This document shows positions 8,395 to 17,300 of a stretch of DNA of 64,000 bases, in pieces; positions within the stretch are counted from its first letter, which is position 1, and each line of letters opens with the position of its first letter. The notes below the pieces were generated by a model. That model saw only the letters and a list, made by a program, of their open reading frames with translations, was not told where the DNA came from and did no database searches. A program made the position numbers and the translations under genes. Location of the stretch: assembly GCF_903815225.1 (NCBI RefSeq), contig NZ_LR813084.1, forward strand, positions 5,232,001 to 5,296,000. Reading direction: 5' to 3'. This stretch comes from Delftia tsuruhatensis. GTDB lineage: Bacteria > Pseudomonadota > Gammaproteobacteria > Burkholderiales > Burkholderiaceae_C.

Positions 8395-9434
8395 TAAACC
8401 AGCTTCCAGGGCAAGGCCTCGCCCGCGCGCAGGGGCTTCAACTGCGCCTCGCCGAAGGCGAAGCTGTCGGGCGGTGTCCAGCTCTCGCGCGCCAGGGTGA
8501 TGGTGCCGGTGTTGCGCGGCAGGCTGTAGAAGTCCGGGCCGTTGAAGCTGGCGAAGGCTTCGAGCTTGTCCAGGGCGCCGGCCTTGTCGAAGGCCTCGGC
8601 GTACATCTCGATGGCGGCGTGGGCGCTGTAGCAGCCCGCGCAGCCCGTGGCGTGTTCCTTGAGATGGGCCGCGTGCGGGGCGCTGTCCGTGCCCAGGAAG
8701 AACTTGGCCGAGCCGCTGGTGGCCGCCTCGACCAGGGCAAGGCGGTGGGTTTCGCGCTTGAGCACGGGCAGGCAGTAGTAGTGGGGACGGATGCCGCCCG
8801 TGAAGATGGCGTTGCGGTTGAACAGCAGGTGCTGGGGCGTGATGGTGGCGGCCACGAAGCGGTCGGCCCCCGTCACGTACTGCGCGGCCTCGCGCGTGGT
8901 GATGTGCTCGAAGACGATCTTGAGTTCGGGGAAGTCGCGGCGCAGCGGGATCAGGTGCTGGTCAATGAAGGCGGCCTCGCGGTCGAACAGGTCGATGTCG
9001 CTGCTGGTGACCTCGCCGTGCACCAGCAGCAGCAGGCCTTCGCGCTGCATGGCTTCGAGCGTCGGGTAGATCTTGCGCAGGTCGGTGACGCCGTGGTCGC
9101 TGTTGGTGGTGGCGCCGGCCGGGTAGAGCTTGCAGGCGACGACGCCGGCGGCCTTGGCGCGCACGATTTCCTCGGGCGGCAGGTTGTCGGTGAGGTACAG
9201 CGTCATCAGCGGCTCGAAGGCCAGGCCTTCGGGCACGGCCGAAAGGATGCGCTGCTTGTACTCCAGCGCCTGGGCGGCCGTGGTCACCGGCGGCTTGAGG
9301 TTGGGCATGATGACGGCGCGCGCGAATTGCGCGGCCGTGTGCGGCACCACGCTGCGCATGGCTTCGCCATCGCGCACGTGCAGGTGCCAGTCGTCGGGTC
9401 GGGTGATCGTGAGGGTGTCGAGGGGTGCGGTCAT
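8394..9434 (-). CDS. pyrC: Dihydroorotase
   Basis: A 346-residue class II dihydroorotase, which closes N-carbamoyl-aspartate to dihydroorotate in pyrimidine synthesis. Visible signatures are the zinc pair HLHVRDG (near residue 17), the carbamylated lysine in CKLYPAGATTNSDHGV (about 100) and the C-terminal DSAPHAAHLKE segment. Length fits E. coli PyrC (348). Its ATG is only 6 bp after the stop of the Crp/Fnr gene on the same strand, so both are probably co-transcribed, an unusual pairing. Confidence 0.97.
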   Translation of the reverse strand: MTAPLDTLTITRPDDWHLHVRDGEAMRSVVPHTAAQFARAVIMPNLKPPVTTAAQALEYKQRILSAVPEGLAFEPLMTLYLTDNLPPEEIVRAKAAGVVACKLYPAGATTNSDHGVTDLRKIYPTLEAMQREGLLLLVHGEVTSSDIDLFDREAAFIDQHLIPLRRDFPELKIVFEHITTREAAQYVTGADRFVAATITPQHLLFNRNAIFTGGIRPHYYCLPVLKRETHRLALVEAATSGSAKFFLGTDSAPHAAHLKEHATGCAGCYSAHAAIEMYAEAFDKAGALDKLEAFASFNGPDFYSLPRNTGTITLARESWTPPDSFAFGEAQLKPLRAGEALPWKLV

Positions 9435-9440
9435 GGTGCG

Positions 9441-10169
9441 CTATTGTCCCATCGCCGTGCCGCCGCCGGCCAGGCCCGCCAGGTCCAGCAGGGTCAATCG
9501 TCCATAGGCGGCGTGCAGCAGGCCGCGCTGCTCCAGCAGGCGCAGTTCCTTGTTGATGGTCTGGCGCGAGACCGACAGCATGGCCGCCAGGTCGCTTTGC
9601 GAGATGCGCAGTACCACGCCCCGCCCATCCGCCGCCGGCTGTCCATGGGTCTGTGCCAGCCGTGCCAGCAGCTCGGCCACGCGGTTGTCCAGGCTGCCGA
9701 AGGCGTGGCGCTGCTGGATGACGATCAGCTCGTGCATGCGTGCCAGCACCAGCAGGCAGATGTCCTTCCACAGCAGCGGGTGGGCGTCGAGCAGGGCCAG
9801 GAAGGATTCGCCCGGTATCTCCACCAGCACCGTGGGCTCGTGCGCGTGGTAGTCGTAGACGAATTGCGTGTCCTCCAGCAGCCGCGCCAGGCCCACGATG
9901 TCGCCCGCGCCGTGCATGGACAGCACGAAGCGCGCGCCCATGGCGTCCACGCCGCCGACCTCGACGCAGCCCGAGGCGACCACCAGCACCTCGCGCCGCC
10001 TGGGGTCGGCCGCGCGCACCTGCTGGTGGCGCCCGTAGCGGCCCAGGCGCGACAGCGCGGCCAGCTCGTCCAGCACCTCGGCGGGCCAGTTGCGCAGCAT
10101 GCGGCACAGGCCCAACGCTCGGCGGATCAGCGCCGACGGATCGGCTTCGGGGGCAGGCTTGGAACGCAT
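9441..10169 (-). CDS. Crp/Fnr-family transcriptional regulator
   Basis: A 242-residue regulator with an N-terminal cyclic-nucleotide-binding-like beta-barrel (about 30-130), a dimerisation helix and a C-terminal HTH (SQSDLAAMLSVSRQTINKELRLLE, near 190-215). There is no N-terminal FNR-type cysteine cluster, so oxygen sensing through an iron-sulphur cluster is unlikely. It is divergent from the porin gene, and a perfect 6-4-6 palindrome lies in the shared intergenic region, suggesting control of the porin operon and of itself. Confidence 0.88.
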   Translation of the reverse strand: MRSKPAPEADPSALIRRALGLCRMLRNWPAEVLDELAALSRLGRYGRHQQVRAADPRRREVLVVASGCVEVGGVDAMGARFVLSMHGAGDIVGLARLLEDTQFVYDYHAHEPTVLVEIPGESFLALLDAHPLLWKDICLLVLARMHELIVIQQRHAFGSLDNRVAELLARLAQTHGQPAADGRGVVLRISQSDLAAMLSVSRQTINKELRLLEQRGLLHAAYGRLTLLDLAGLAGGGTAMGQ

Positions 10170-10225
10170 GGTTGTCTCGCGAATTCACAGGCCGCGGGTT
10201 AGTCCGGGGCCCATGTGCCGCCATT

Positions 10226-10241
10226 TGTCAATGGCTTGACA
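10226..10241. promoter_or_regulatory. Perfect palindrome TGTCAA-N4-TTGACA, candidate Crp/Fnr operator
   Basis: TGTCAA TGGC TTGACA has the 6-4-6 geometry and spacer length of Crp/Fnr-family sites. It lies 57 bp upstream of the Crp/Fnr start codon and about 80 bp upstream of the divergent porin start, so it can serve both promoters. Confidence 0.55.
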
Positions 10242-10322
10242 GAGTGCATCCCCTGCCGCTCGGGATAGTAGCAAGCAAGCCACCGGGCAAAGCATCCGGG
10301 GCGCTACCAAGGAGACAAGTTC

Positions 10323-11390
10323 GTGAAGCACAAGCATTGGCTGGCCGCCGGCGGCATGGCGGCCCTGGGCACCGGCGCGTGGGCGCAGGGCAGCAGCGTG
10401 GAGATGTTCGGCATCGTCGACGTCCACATCAACAGCGCGAAATCGGGCGCCACGCGCCTGAGCCGTCTGGAGGATGGCGGCAGCGCGGCCTCGCGCGTCG
10501 GCTTTCGCGGCCGCGAGGACCTGGGCGGCGGCCTGCGCGCCCAGTTCATGCTCGAAGCCGGCGTGGCGCCCGACACGGGCCTGGGCACCATCCCCGGCCC
10601 GGGCCTGGCCTTCACTCGCCAGGCCTTCGTCGGGCTGCACGGCGGCTGGGGATCGATGGAGATGGGCCGCATGTACACGCCCATGTTCAGCGCCCTGTTC
10701 CGCGCCGACCCGCTGGGCATGAACGCGCTGTTCTCCTCGCTGAATCTGGTCTCCGCCACCGATGCCCAGCCCGGCATGCGCCCCTTCGCCGCCCGCGCCA
10801 ACAACATGCTGCGCTACCGCACGCCGGCCAGCCAGCCCTGGCTGGTGGACCTGGCCTACGCCTTCGGCGAAGCGCCCTCCCCCCACAGCAGCAACGGCCG
10901 CCTCCATGGCGCCACGCTGGGCTGGAACCAGAAACCCTGGTTCCTGGCCTACAGCTTCCAGAAATCCGTGGAAGGCAGCGCCGCCGCACCCGTGGCCACG
11001 CCCGCCACCAGCCACTACCAGGCCCTGTCGGCCAGCTGGGACGCACTGGACCCTTTGCGCCTGACGGGCAACTACGTCGTCAACCGTGTGGACCGTTCTG
11101 GCACCCCCAAGGCGAAGCTGGTCCAGCTGGGCGCCGAGTGGAGCCTGGATGCACGCTCCCGGCTGCTGGCCTCGGTGGCGCGGCGCGAGGTCGGCGGCAC
11201 GGACCGCGCCCAGAACACCTGGACGCTGGGCTACGACTATGCGCTGAGCAAGCGCACCCAGCTGTACGCGCGCTGGTTGCAGCTGGGCAATGCGGCCAAT
11301 GCCTCGGCCGCCATCGCCAACGTGCCGGTGGCCACCAACAGCGGCGACGGCGTGCGGTCCCTTGCGCTGGGTGTGCGCCACAACTTCTGA
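10323..11390 (+). CDS. Gram-negative trimeric porin
   Basis: A 355-residue outer-membrane porin of the betaproteobacterial general-porin family. A signal peptide ends after AWAQG (residue 22), followed by SSVEMFGIVDVHIN, the standard first strand; the body alternates beta-strand and loop features (RVGFRGREDLGGGLRAQF, RQAFVGLHGGWGSMEMGR) and the protein ends in the aromatic residue required for outer-membrane assembly (ALGVRHNF). The start codon is GTG with AGGAG upstream. It leads the operon that runs to 19.6 kb and may admit its substrate. Confidence 0.92.
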   Translation: MKHKHWLAAGGMAALGTGAWAQGSSVEMFGIVDVHINSAKSGATRLSRLEDGGSAASRVGFRGREDLGGGLRAQFMLEAGVAPDTGLGTIPGPGLAFTRQAFVGLHGGWGSMEMGRMYTPMFSALFRADPLGMNALFSSLNLVSATDAQPGMRPFAARANNMLRYRTPASQPWLVDLAYAFGEAPSPHSSNGRLHGATLGWNQKPWFLAYSFQKSVEGSAAAPVATPATSHYQALSASWDALDPLRLTGNYVVNRVDRSGTPKAKLVQLGAEWSLDARSRLLASVARREVGGTDRAQNTWTLGYDYALSKRTQLYARWLQLGNAANASAAIANVPVATNSGDGVRSLALGVRHNF

Positions 11391-11400
11391 GGACGGCCCC

Positions 11401-13566
11401 ATGACCGACAGCGATTTCTTCGACACCGCCCGACTCGACGCCCTGTTCGCGCCGCGCTCCATCGCCGTGGTCGGCGCCTCGGACCAGGCCAGCAAGATCG
11501 GCGGCATCCCGCTGGACTATCTGCTGCGCTTCGGCTATGGCGGCGACCTGTATGCCGTGAATCCGCGTGCCGGCCGCGTGCAGGGCCTGCCCGCCCATGA
11601 ACGGCTGGCCGCCATCGGCGCGCCCGTGGACCTGGCCATCGTCGCCGTGCCGCAGTCGCAGGTGGCCGGCGTGCTGGAGGATGCAGCCGCCGCGCGTGTG
11701 CGGTCCATGGTGCTTTTCTCATCGGGCTATGCCGAGACCGGCGCCGAGGGGACGGCCGCCCAGCAGGCCCTGGCGCAGCGCGCACGGGCGGCGGGCATAC
11801 GCCTGATCGGTCCGAACTGCCTGGGCTTCATGCGGCCCGGCCACCAGGTCTATGCCACCTTCTCGCCCGCACCGGGCGCGGGCCTGGTACGGCCCGGGCG
11901 CATCGGCATGGTCAGCCAGTCGGGCGCCTTCGGTGCCTATGCCTACAGTCTGGCGCGCGAGCGCGGACTGGGCCTGTCCCTGTGGGCCACGACCGGCAAC
12001 GAGGCCGACGTGCAGCTGGCCGATGGCCTGGCCTGGCTGGCCCAGGACCCCGAGACCGACGTGATCATGGCCTACATGGAAGGCTGCCGCGACGGCCCCC
12101 GGCTGCGCGCGGCCCTGGCCCTGGCGCAGGCGCATGGCAAGCCCGTGGTCATGTGCAAGGTGGGCACCAGCGCGCTGGGCGCGGCGGCGGCCGCCTCGCA
12201 TACGGCCTCGCTGGCGGGCAACGACGCCGTCCATGACGCCGTGTTCCGCCGCTACGGCGTGCTGCGCGCGCATTCGATCAGCGACTTCTTCTCGCTGGCG
12301 GCCAGCGCCTCCATCGCAAGGGCACCCAGGGGAAAGTCCATCGGCCTGTTCACGGTCTCGGGCGGCGTGGGTGCCATGATGGCCGACGACGCCAGCGCAG
12401 CGGGCCTGGACGTGGCGCCGCTGTCCGATGCGGCCCAGCGCCAGCTGCGCGAATGGGTGCCCTTCGCGGCGCCGCGCAATCCGGTGGACATCACCGGGCA
12501 GGTCACCAACGACATGACGCTGCTGGAGCGCAGCGCATCCCTGATGCTGGCCGACCGGCGCTTCGACAGCTGGCTGGGCTTCTTCGCGGCGGGCGGCCTG
12601 TCCGATGCCTTCTGGCCCGTGCTCCAGGCCCTGGTGCGCAAGCTGCGGGCGGAGCACCCCGACACCCTGCTGGCCGTCAGCACCCTGTGCCCGCCCGAGC
12701 GCCGCGATGCGCTGGAGGCCATGGGCTGCCTGGTGTTCGCCGATCCGGGCACGGCCATCCGCTGCATCGGCGCGCTGGCATCCCTGCCGAAAGCTCCGGT
12801 GTGCGCCGCGCAGCCCGCTGCGCCGGGTGCGCATGGCGCACGGCCCCTGCCGCCCGGTGCGCAGTCCGAGCAACGCAGCATGGCCTTGCTCGCCGAGGCC
12901 GGCGTGCCCGTGGTCCCGCACCGGCTGGTACGCACGGCACAGGAGGCGGCACAGGCCGTGCAGGCACTGGGCGGCCGCATCGTGCTCAAGGTCCACAGCG
13001 ACGACATCCCGCACAAATCCGATGTGGGTGGTGTGGCGCTGAATCTGGCCGATGCGGGGGCCGGCGAAGCCGCCTTCGCGCGCATCCTGGCCAGCGCGCG
13101 CCAGGCGCGGCCCGAGGCCTGCATCGACGGAGCGCTGGCCGCACCCATGGTGCAGGGCGGCGTGGAGTGCATTGCCGGCGTGCACCGCGACCCCGTCTTC
13201 GGCCCGGTGCTGATGTTCGGCCTGGGCGGAATCCACTCCGAGATCCTGCGCGACGTCTCGCTGCGTGTGCTGCCCGTCACCCGCGATGACGCACTGGCCA
13301 TGGTGCGCGAGCTGCGCGCCTTCGCCGTGCTGGACGGTGCGCGTGGCCGCGCCCCCGTGGACCTGGACGCCATCGCCGACACGCTGTGCGCGCTGGCCGG
13401 CTTCGCCGAACAGGCGGGCGCCACGCTGGACAGCGCCGAGATCAATCCGCTGATCGCCCGCCCGCGAGCCGAGGGAGGCTGTGTGGCCGTCGACGCGCTG
13501 GTCATCGGACGGGAGGCCGCATGCGCCGCGACACCCCTGCCCTCCCTTGCAGAAAGGCTTCCATGA
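11401..13566 (+). CDS. ADP-forming acyl-CoA synthetase (acetate--CoA ligase family)
   Basis: A 721-residue NDP-forming acyl-CoA synthetase joining a free acid to CoA at the cost of ATP. Domains in order: CoA-binding Rossmann domain (about 10-140, RSIAVVGASDQASKIGG), succinyl-CoA-ligase-like domain (MVSQSGAFGAYAY) with the phosphorylated His in SHTASLAGND near 265, and a C-terminal ATP-grasp domain from about 490 (VLKVHSDDIPHKSDVGGVAL). It begins 10 bp after the porin stop and its stop overlaps the next start (ATGA). The acid it activates is unknown. Confidence 0.9.
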   Translation: MTDSDFFDTARLDALFAPRSIAVVGASDQASKIGGIPLDYLLRFGYGGDLYAVNPRAGRVQGLPAHERLAAIGAPVDLAIVAVPQSQVAGVLEDAAAARVRSMVLFSSGYAETGAEGTAAQQALAQRARAAGIRLIGPNCLGFMRPGHQVYATFSPAPGAGLVRPGRIGMVSQSGAFGAYAYSLARERGLGLSLWATTGNEADVQLADGLAWLAQDPETDVIMAYMEGCRDGPRLRAALALAQAHGKPVVMCKVGTSALGAAAAASHTASLAGNDAVHDAVFRRYGVLRAHSISDFFSLAASASIARAPRGKSIGLFTVSGGVGAMMADDASAAGLDVAPLSDAAQRQLREWVPFAAPRNPVDITGQVTNDMTLLERSASLMLADRRFDSWLGFFAAGGLSDAFWPVLQALVRKLRAEHPDTLLAVSTLCPPERRDALEAMGCLVFADPGTAIRCIGALASLPKAPVCAAQPAAPGAHGARPLPPGAQSEQRSMALLAEAGVPVVPHRLVRTAQEAAQAVQALGGRIVLKVHSDDIPHKSDVGGVALNLADAGAGEAAFARILASARQARPEACIDGALAAPMVQGGVECIAGVHRDPVFGPVLMFGLGGIHSEILRDVSLRVLPVTRDDALAMVRELRAFAVLDGARGRAPVDLDAIADTLCALAGFAEQAGATLDSAEINPLIARPRAEGGCVAVDALVIGREAACAATPLPSLAERLP

Positions 13567-14543
13567 AAACCTCCGTGCTGAGCGCCGCCCTGTGGGCCGC
13601 AACCGCCCTGGGCGGCGGCGCCGCCCTCGCCCAGGACCGCTATCCGTCCCGCCCCGTGCGCATCGTCGTGCAATACCAGGCCGGCGGCTCCACCGACACC
13701 GTGGCGCGCATCCTGGCGGAAGGCCTGGCCAGGCGCCTGGGCCAGCCCGTGGTGGTGGACAACCGCAGCGGTGCGGGCGGCATCATCGCCACCGAGCATG
13801 TGGCCAAGAGCGCGCCCGACGGCTACACCCTGCTGCTGACCGTGCCCGGTCCCATCACGGCCAATCTCGTGCTCTACAGGAAGCTGCCCTACGACCCGCG
13901 CACCGAGCTGCGCATGGTCTCGGACGTGGTCACGCCGTCCATGGTGATGGCCGTCAACCCGGCCGTGCCGGCCAGGGACTTCAAGTCCCTGGTCGAGGCC
14001 GTGCGCCAGTCGCCGGGCAAGTACGCCATGGGGTCCTGGGGCGCGGGCACGCAGCCGCACCAGGTGCAGGTCTTCATGGACAAGGCCTACGGCCTGCAGT
14101 CGCTGCACGTGGCCTACAAGGGCGAGGGGCCCATGTCCATCGACCTCATCAGCGGCGTGATCCAGATGACGCTGGGCTCGGCCGCCACGCTCAAGCCCTT
14201 CATCGACGCCGGCAAGCTGCGCGCCCTGGCCGTGGCGGGGCCCGCCCGCAGCAACGTCCTCCCCGACGTGCCCACCTTCGCGGAGCAAGGCTACCGGGAG
14301 GCCGTCTACGCCATCACCGGATCGATCTCGCTGATGGTGCCCGCGCGCACGCCCGACGCCATCGTCGAGCGCCTGGGCCGCGAGGTGGGCGCCGTGATGC
14401 GCGAGCCCCCGGTGCGCCAGCGCGTGCAGGCCCTGGGCCTGGAGCCCAGGGGCAACACCCCCGCCGAAGCCGGCGCCGCCTATGCCGCCTTCCTGCCCGT
14501 GGCGCTGGACCTGGCGCGCTCCACGGGCGTGACTCTCGATTGA
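13563..14543 (+). CDS. Bug-type (tripartite tricarboxylate) solute-binding protein
   Basis: A 326-residue periplasmic binding protein. After a signal peptide ending ALAQD (residue 24) it shows the family hallmarks YPSRPVRIVVQYQAGGSTDTVAR, VVVDNRSGAGG and LYRKLPYDP. Bug proteins bind carboxylates and other small anions; in this bacterial group most are orphans without adjacent membrane subunits, as here. It is translationally coupled to the acyl-CoA synthetase gene, so it probably recognises the compound or precursor handled by that operon. Confidence 0.92.
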   Translation: MKTSVLSAALWAATALGGGAALAQDRYPSRPVRIVVQYQAGGSTDTVARILAEGLARRLGQPVVVDNRSGAGGIIATEHVAKSAPDGYTLLLTVPGPITANLVLYRKLPYDPRTELRMVSDVVTPSMVMAVNPAVPARDFKSLVEAVRQSPGKYAMGSWGAGTQPHQVQVFMDKAYGLQSLHVAYKGEGPMSIDLISGVIQMTLGSAATLKPFIDAGKLRALAVAGPARSNVLPDVPTFAEQGYREAVYAITGSISLMVPARTPDAIVERLGREVGAVMREPPVRQRVQALGLEPRGNTPAEAGAAYAAFLPVALDLARSTGVTLD

Positions 14544-14571
14544 CCCCGCTCTTCTTCGTCCCACCTTGACC

Positions 14572-15948
14572 ATGACCACCACCGCCCCCTCCCTGCCCGA
14601 AGTCCGCCGCACCCTGGCACGCTCCATCGGCCTGGCCTCCTTCGTCTACGGCTATCCGCTGATCGAGACCTACCGCACCTGCCGCCTGCAGACCGACCCC
14701 GGCGCCGCGCGCCAGACCGGCCTGGGCCTGGACATGCGCGGCGACTTCGACACGCTGCACCACAGCCAGCGCCCCTCCACCCACGAGGACCGCGACGTGG
14801 TCACGCCCGCCAACGACCTGCTGTACTCCCTGGCCTGGATCCACCTGGCCGACGGTCCGCGCCTACTCACCGTGCCCTCCAGCGCCGCCCATCCGGGGCG
14901 CTATTTCGTGCTGGCCCTGTACGACGCCTACACCGAGAACTTCGAGAACCTGGGACCGCGCAACTGCGACCCCGCAGGCGAGACCGTGGTCCTGGTCGGC
15001 CCAGGCGGCTCGGTGCCCGAGCACCTGGCCGGACACCGCCTGGTGCACTGCCCCAGCCAACTGGTCTGGCTGATCGGACGCACCGTGGTGGGCGACGCGC
15101 CCGACTGGCCCGCGGCCCGCGCGCTGCAGGCCGACATCCACCTGGCGCGCGCGCCGGGCACGCCTGCGGGGGCGAGGCCCGCCGCCGTGGAAAACTGGGT
15201 GGGGCCACCCGTGGACGCGATGGCCGCCGCCTTCGAGAACCACGAACCCGCCACCGAGGTCGCACCCCGCTTTTTCGCCAACCTCTGCCATGCACTGGCC
15301 GAGGCGCCCGGCCGTCCCGAGGACCGGGGCCTGCTGGCCTGGTTCGGCCAGGCCGGCATCGTGGCCGATGCACACATGGCCTGGGACCAGCTGGAGGAGC
15401 CCGTGCGCCAGGGCCTGATCGAAGGCTTTGCCGACGGCGTGCTCACCGTCGCCGCCCAGGGCCGCCACCGTGCGCCCCGGCCCTGGAGCATGGCGACCGC
15501 CACCGGCCGCTACGGCAGCGAATACCTGGGCCGCGCGCGCACCGCCTACCTGGGCCTGGGCGCGCTGGCCACGGGCGAGGCCATCTATGCCGCCGCCCAC
15601 CACGACGCCGACCACCAGCCGCTGGACGGCAACCGCCGCTATGTGCTGCGCTTCGCGGCCGACGACATGCCACCGGCCGACGCCTTCTGGTCGGTCACGC
15701 TCTATGACGCCGACCGCTTCCTCTACGGCAATGCCATCGCACGCCACTCCATCGGCGACCGCACGCCGGGACTGCGCCGCGAGGCCGATGGCAGCCTGCA
15801 GATCGACCTGGGCCACACGCCGCCCGCGCGCGACACCGCCAACTGGCTGCCCGCGCCGGCCGGGCGTTTCTACCTGATCCTGCGCATGTACCACCCGCGT
15901 GAAGGCGTGCGCGGCTGGTCCATTCCCCCGATCCAGGAGGCCGCATGA
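14572..15948 (+). CDS. DUF1254/DUF1214 protein, first of a tandem pair
   Basis: A 458-residue protein with an N-terminal DUF1254 domain (VVTPANDLLYSLAWIHL near residues 76-92) and a C-terminal DUF1214 domain (ADAFWSVTLYD, GDRTPGLRREADGSLQI, NWLPAPAGRFYLILRMY). The family function is unknown. No export signal is evident, unlike many family members, so it may be cytoplasmic. The ATG at MTTTAPS is preferred to an in-frame TTG two codons earlier. Its stop overlaps the start of the second paralogue by 4 bp; the two are about the same length but clearly diverged. Confidence 0.88.
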   Translation: MTTTAPSLPEVRRTLARSIGLASFVYGYPLIETYRTCRLQTDPGAARQTGLGLDMRGDFDTLHHSQRPSTHEDRDVVTPANDLLYSLAWIHLADGPRLLTVPSSAAHPGRYFVLALYDAYTENFENLGPRNCDPAGETVVLVGPGGSVPEHLAGHRLVHCPSQLVWLIGRTVVGDAPDWPAARALQADIHLARAPGTPAGARPAAVENWVGPPVDAMAAAFENHEPATEVAPRFFANLCHALAEAPGRPEDRGLLAWFGQAGIVADAHMAWDQLEEPVRQGLIEGFADGVLTVAAQGRHRAPRPWSMATATGRYGSEYLGRARTAYLGLGALATGEAIYAAAHHDADHQPLDGNRRYVLRFAADDMPPADAFWSVTLYDADRFLYGNAIARHSIGDRTPGLRREADGSLQIDLGHTPPARDTANWLPAPAGRFYLILRMYHPREGVRGWSIPPIQEAA

Positions 15949-17300
15949 ACACGCCGGCCGCCGCCGCGCGGGATGCCACCGCCTCCCTGGTGGCCCTGGC
16001 CGAGGAGGCCGTGGTCTACACCTACCCGCTGTACGAGATGGCCCGCATGCGCGCGGCCACCTCGCCCCGGCGGCAGGCCAACGGTGAGCCGGCGGGCGCC
16101 GCGCTGCGCTGGTGCAACCAGTTCGTGCATGCGCGCCAGCTGCTGCGCGCCGGCACCAGCCGCGTGGTCACGCCCAACAACGACACGCTCTACACCAATG
16201 CCTGGCTGGACCTGGGCGCCGGCCCCCTGGTCATCGACGTGCCGGATACGGCCGGGCGCTACTACGTGCTGGGCCTGCTGGATTTCTTCACCAACCCCTT
16301 CGCCCACATCGGCCAGCGGCTCACGGGCACGGCGGCGCGTTCCTTCCTGGTCACGCCGCCCGGCTGGCAGGGCAGGCCCCCCGCCCCCTTCGACACTCCC
16401 GGCGCCCATATCGCGGCGCCCACGCCCTGGCTGTGGGTGATAGGCCGCATCCTCGTGGACGGGCCCGACGACCTGCCCGCCGTGCACGCGCTGCAGGATG
16501 GCTTCAGCGTGCGCCCGCTGGCCGACTGGCAGGCCGGCGCCACGCCCTCGGCCCGCCGCTTCGACCCCGGCTGCGACCCGCAGGCACCCGCCACGGCGAC
16601 CCACTATGCCGCCCAGGTCAATGCCGCGCTGCGCGGCAACCCGCCGCCCGGACACGAATCCGCCCGGGTGGCGCGCTTCGCCAAGCTGGGCCTGGGCAGC
16701 GCACTTGCGGCGCCCGATGCGGCGCAGTGCGCAGCCCTGCAACAGGCGCTGGACCAGGTCCTGCCCCGGCTGCGCGCCGCCCCGGCCGGCCGGCGCCTGG
16801 ACTCCGGCTGGGACATGCCGCCGCGCGTCGAGGACGGCTTCGGCGACGACTACCTGGCACGCGCCCAGGTCGCGCTCAAGTACATCGGCATGCTGGACAG
16901 CCGCGAGGCCGTCTACCCCATGGCCTGGCACGATGCCCGGGGCCGGCCCCTGCATGGCAGCCGGCGCTACCGTCTGCGCTTCGCGCCCGGCGCGCTGCCG
17001 CCCGTCCAGGCCTTCTGGTCGCTGACCCTGTACGGCGCGCACGACTACATGCTGGTGGACAACCCGCTGGACCGCTACGCCATCGGCGACCGCACGCCGG
17101 GCCTGCGGCGCGATGCGGACGGCGGGCTGACCCTGCACATACGCCATGGCGCGCCAGCCGCAGAGGACGCGCGCGCCAACTGGCTGCCCGCGCCGCCGGA
17201 CGGCTTTTACCTGTGCCTGCGTGCCTACGTGCCCGGGCCCGGACTGCAGGATGGCCGCCATGCGCTGCCGCCCCTCGAGGAAGACCAGGAGACCCCATGA
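15945..17300 (+). CDS. DUF1254/DUF1214 protein, second of a tandem pair
   Basis: A 451-residue paralogue of the preceding gene with the same two-domain plan: DUF1254 (RVVTPNNDTLYTNAWLDLGAGP, then GRYYVLGLLDFFTNPF) and DUF1214 (VQAFWSLTLYGAHDYMLVDN, RYAIGDRTPGLRRD, ARANWLPAPPDGFYLCLR). It fits the family consensus better than its partner in the N-terminal half. Start and stop both overlap neighbours by ATGA, so it forms a tightly coupled set with the first paralogue and the MBL-fold gene. The two could form a heteromer, which is inference. Confidence 0.88.
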   Translation: MNTPAAAARDATASLVALAEEAVVYTYPLYEMARMRAATSPRRQANGEPAGAALRWCNQFVHARQLLRAGTSRVVTPNNDTLYTNAWLDLGAGPLVIDVPDTAGRYYVLGLLDFFTNPFAHIGQRLTGTAARSFLVTPPGWQGRPPAPFDTPGAHIAAPTPWLWVIGRILVDGPDDLPAVHALQDGFSVRPLADWQAGATPSARRFDPGCDPQAPATATHYAAQVNAALRGNPPPGHESARVARFAKLGLGSALAAPDAAQCAALQQALDQVLPRLRAAPAGRRLDSGWDMPPRVEDGFGDDYLARAQVALKYIGMLDSREAVYPMAWHDARGRPLHGSRRYRLRFAPGALPPVQAFWSLTLYGAHDYMLVDNPLDRYAIGDRTPGLRRDADGGLTLHIRHGAPAAEDARANWLPAPPDGFYLCLRAYVPGPGLQDGRHALPPLEEDQETP

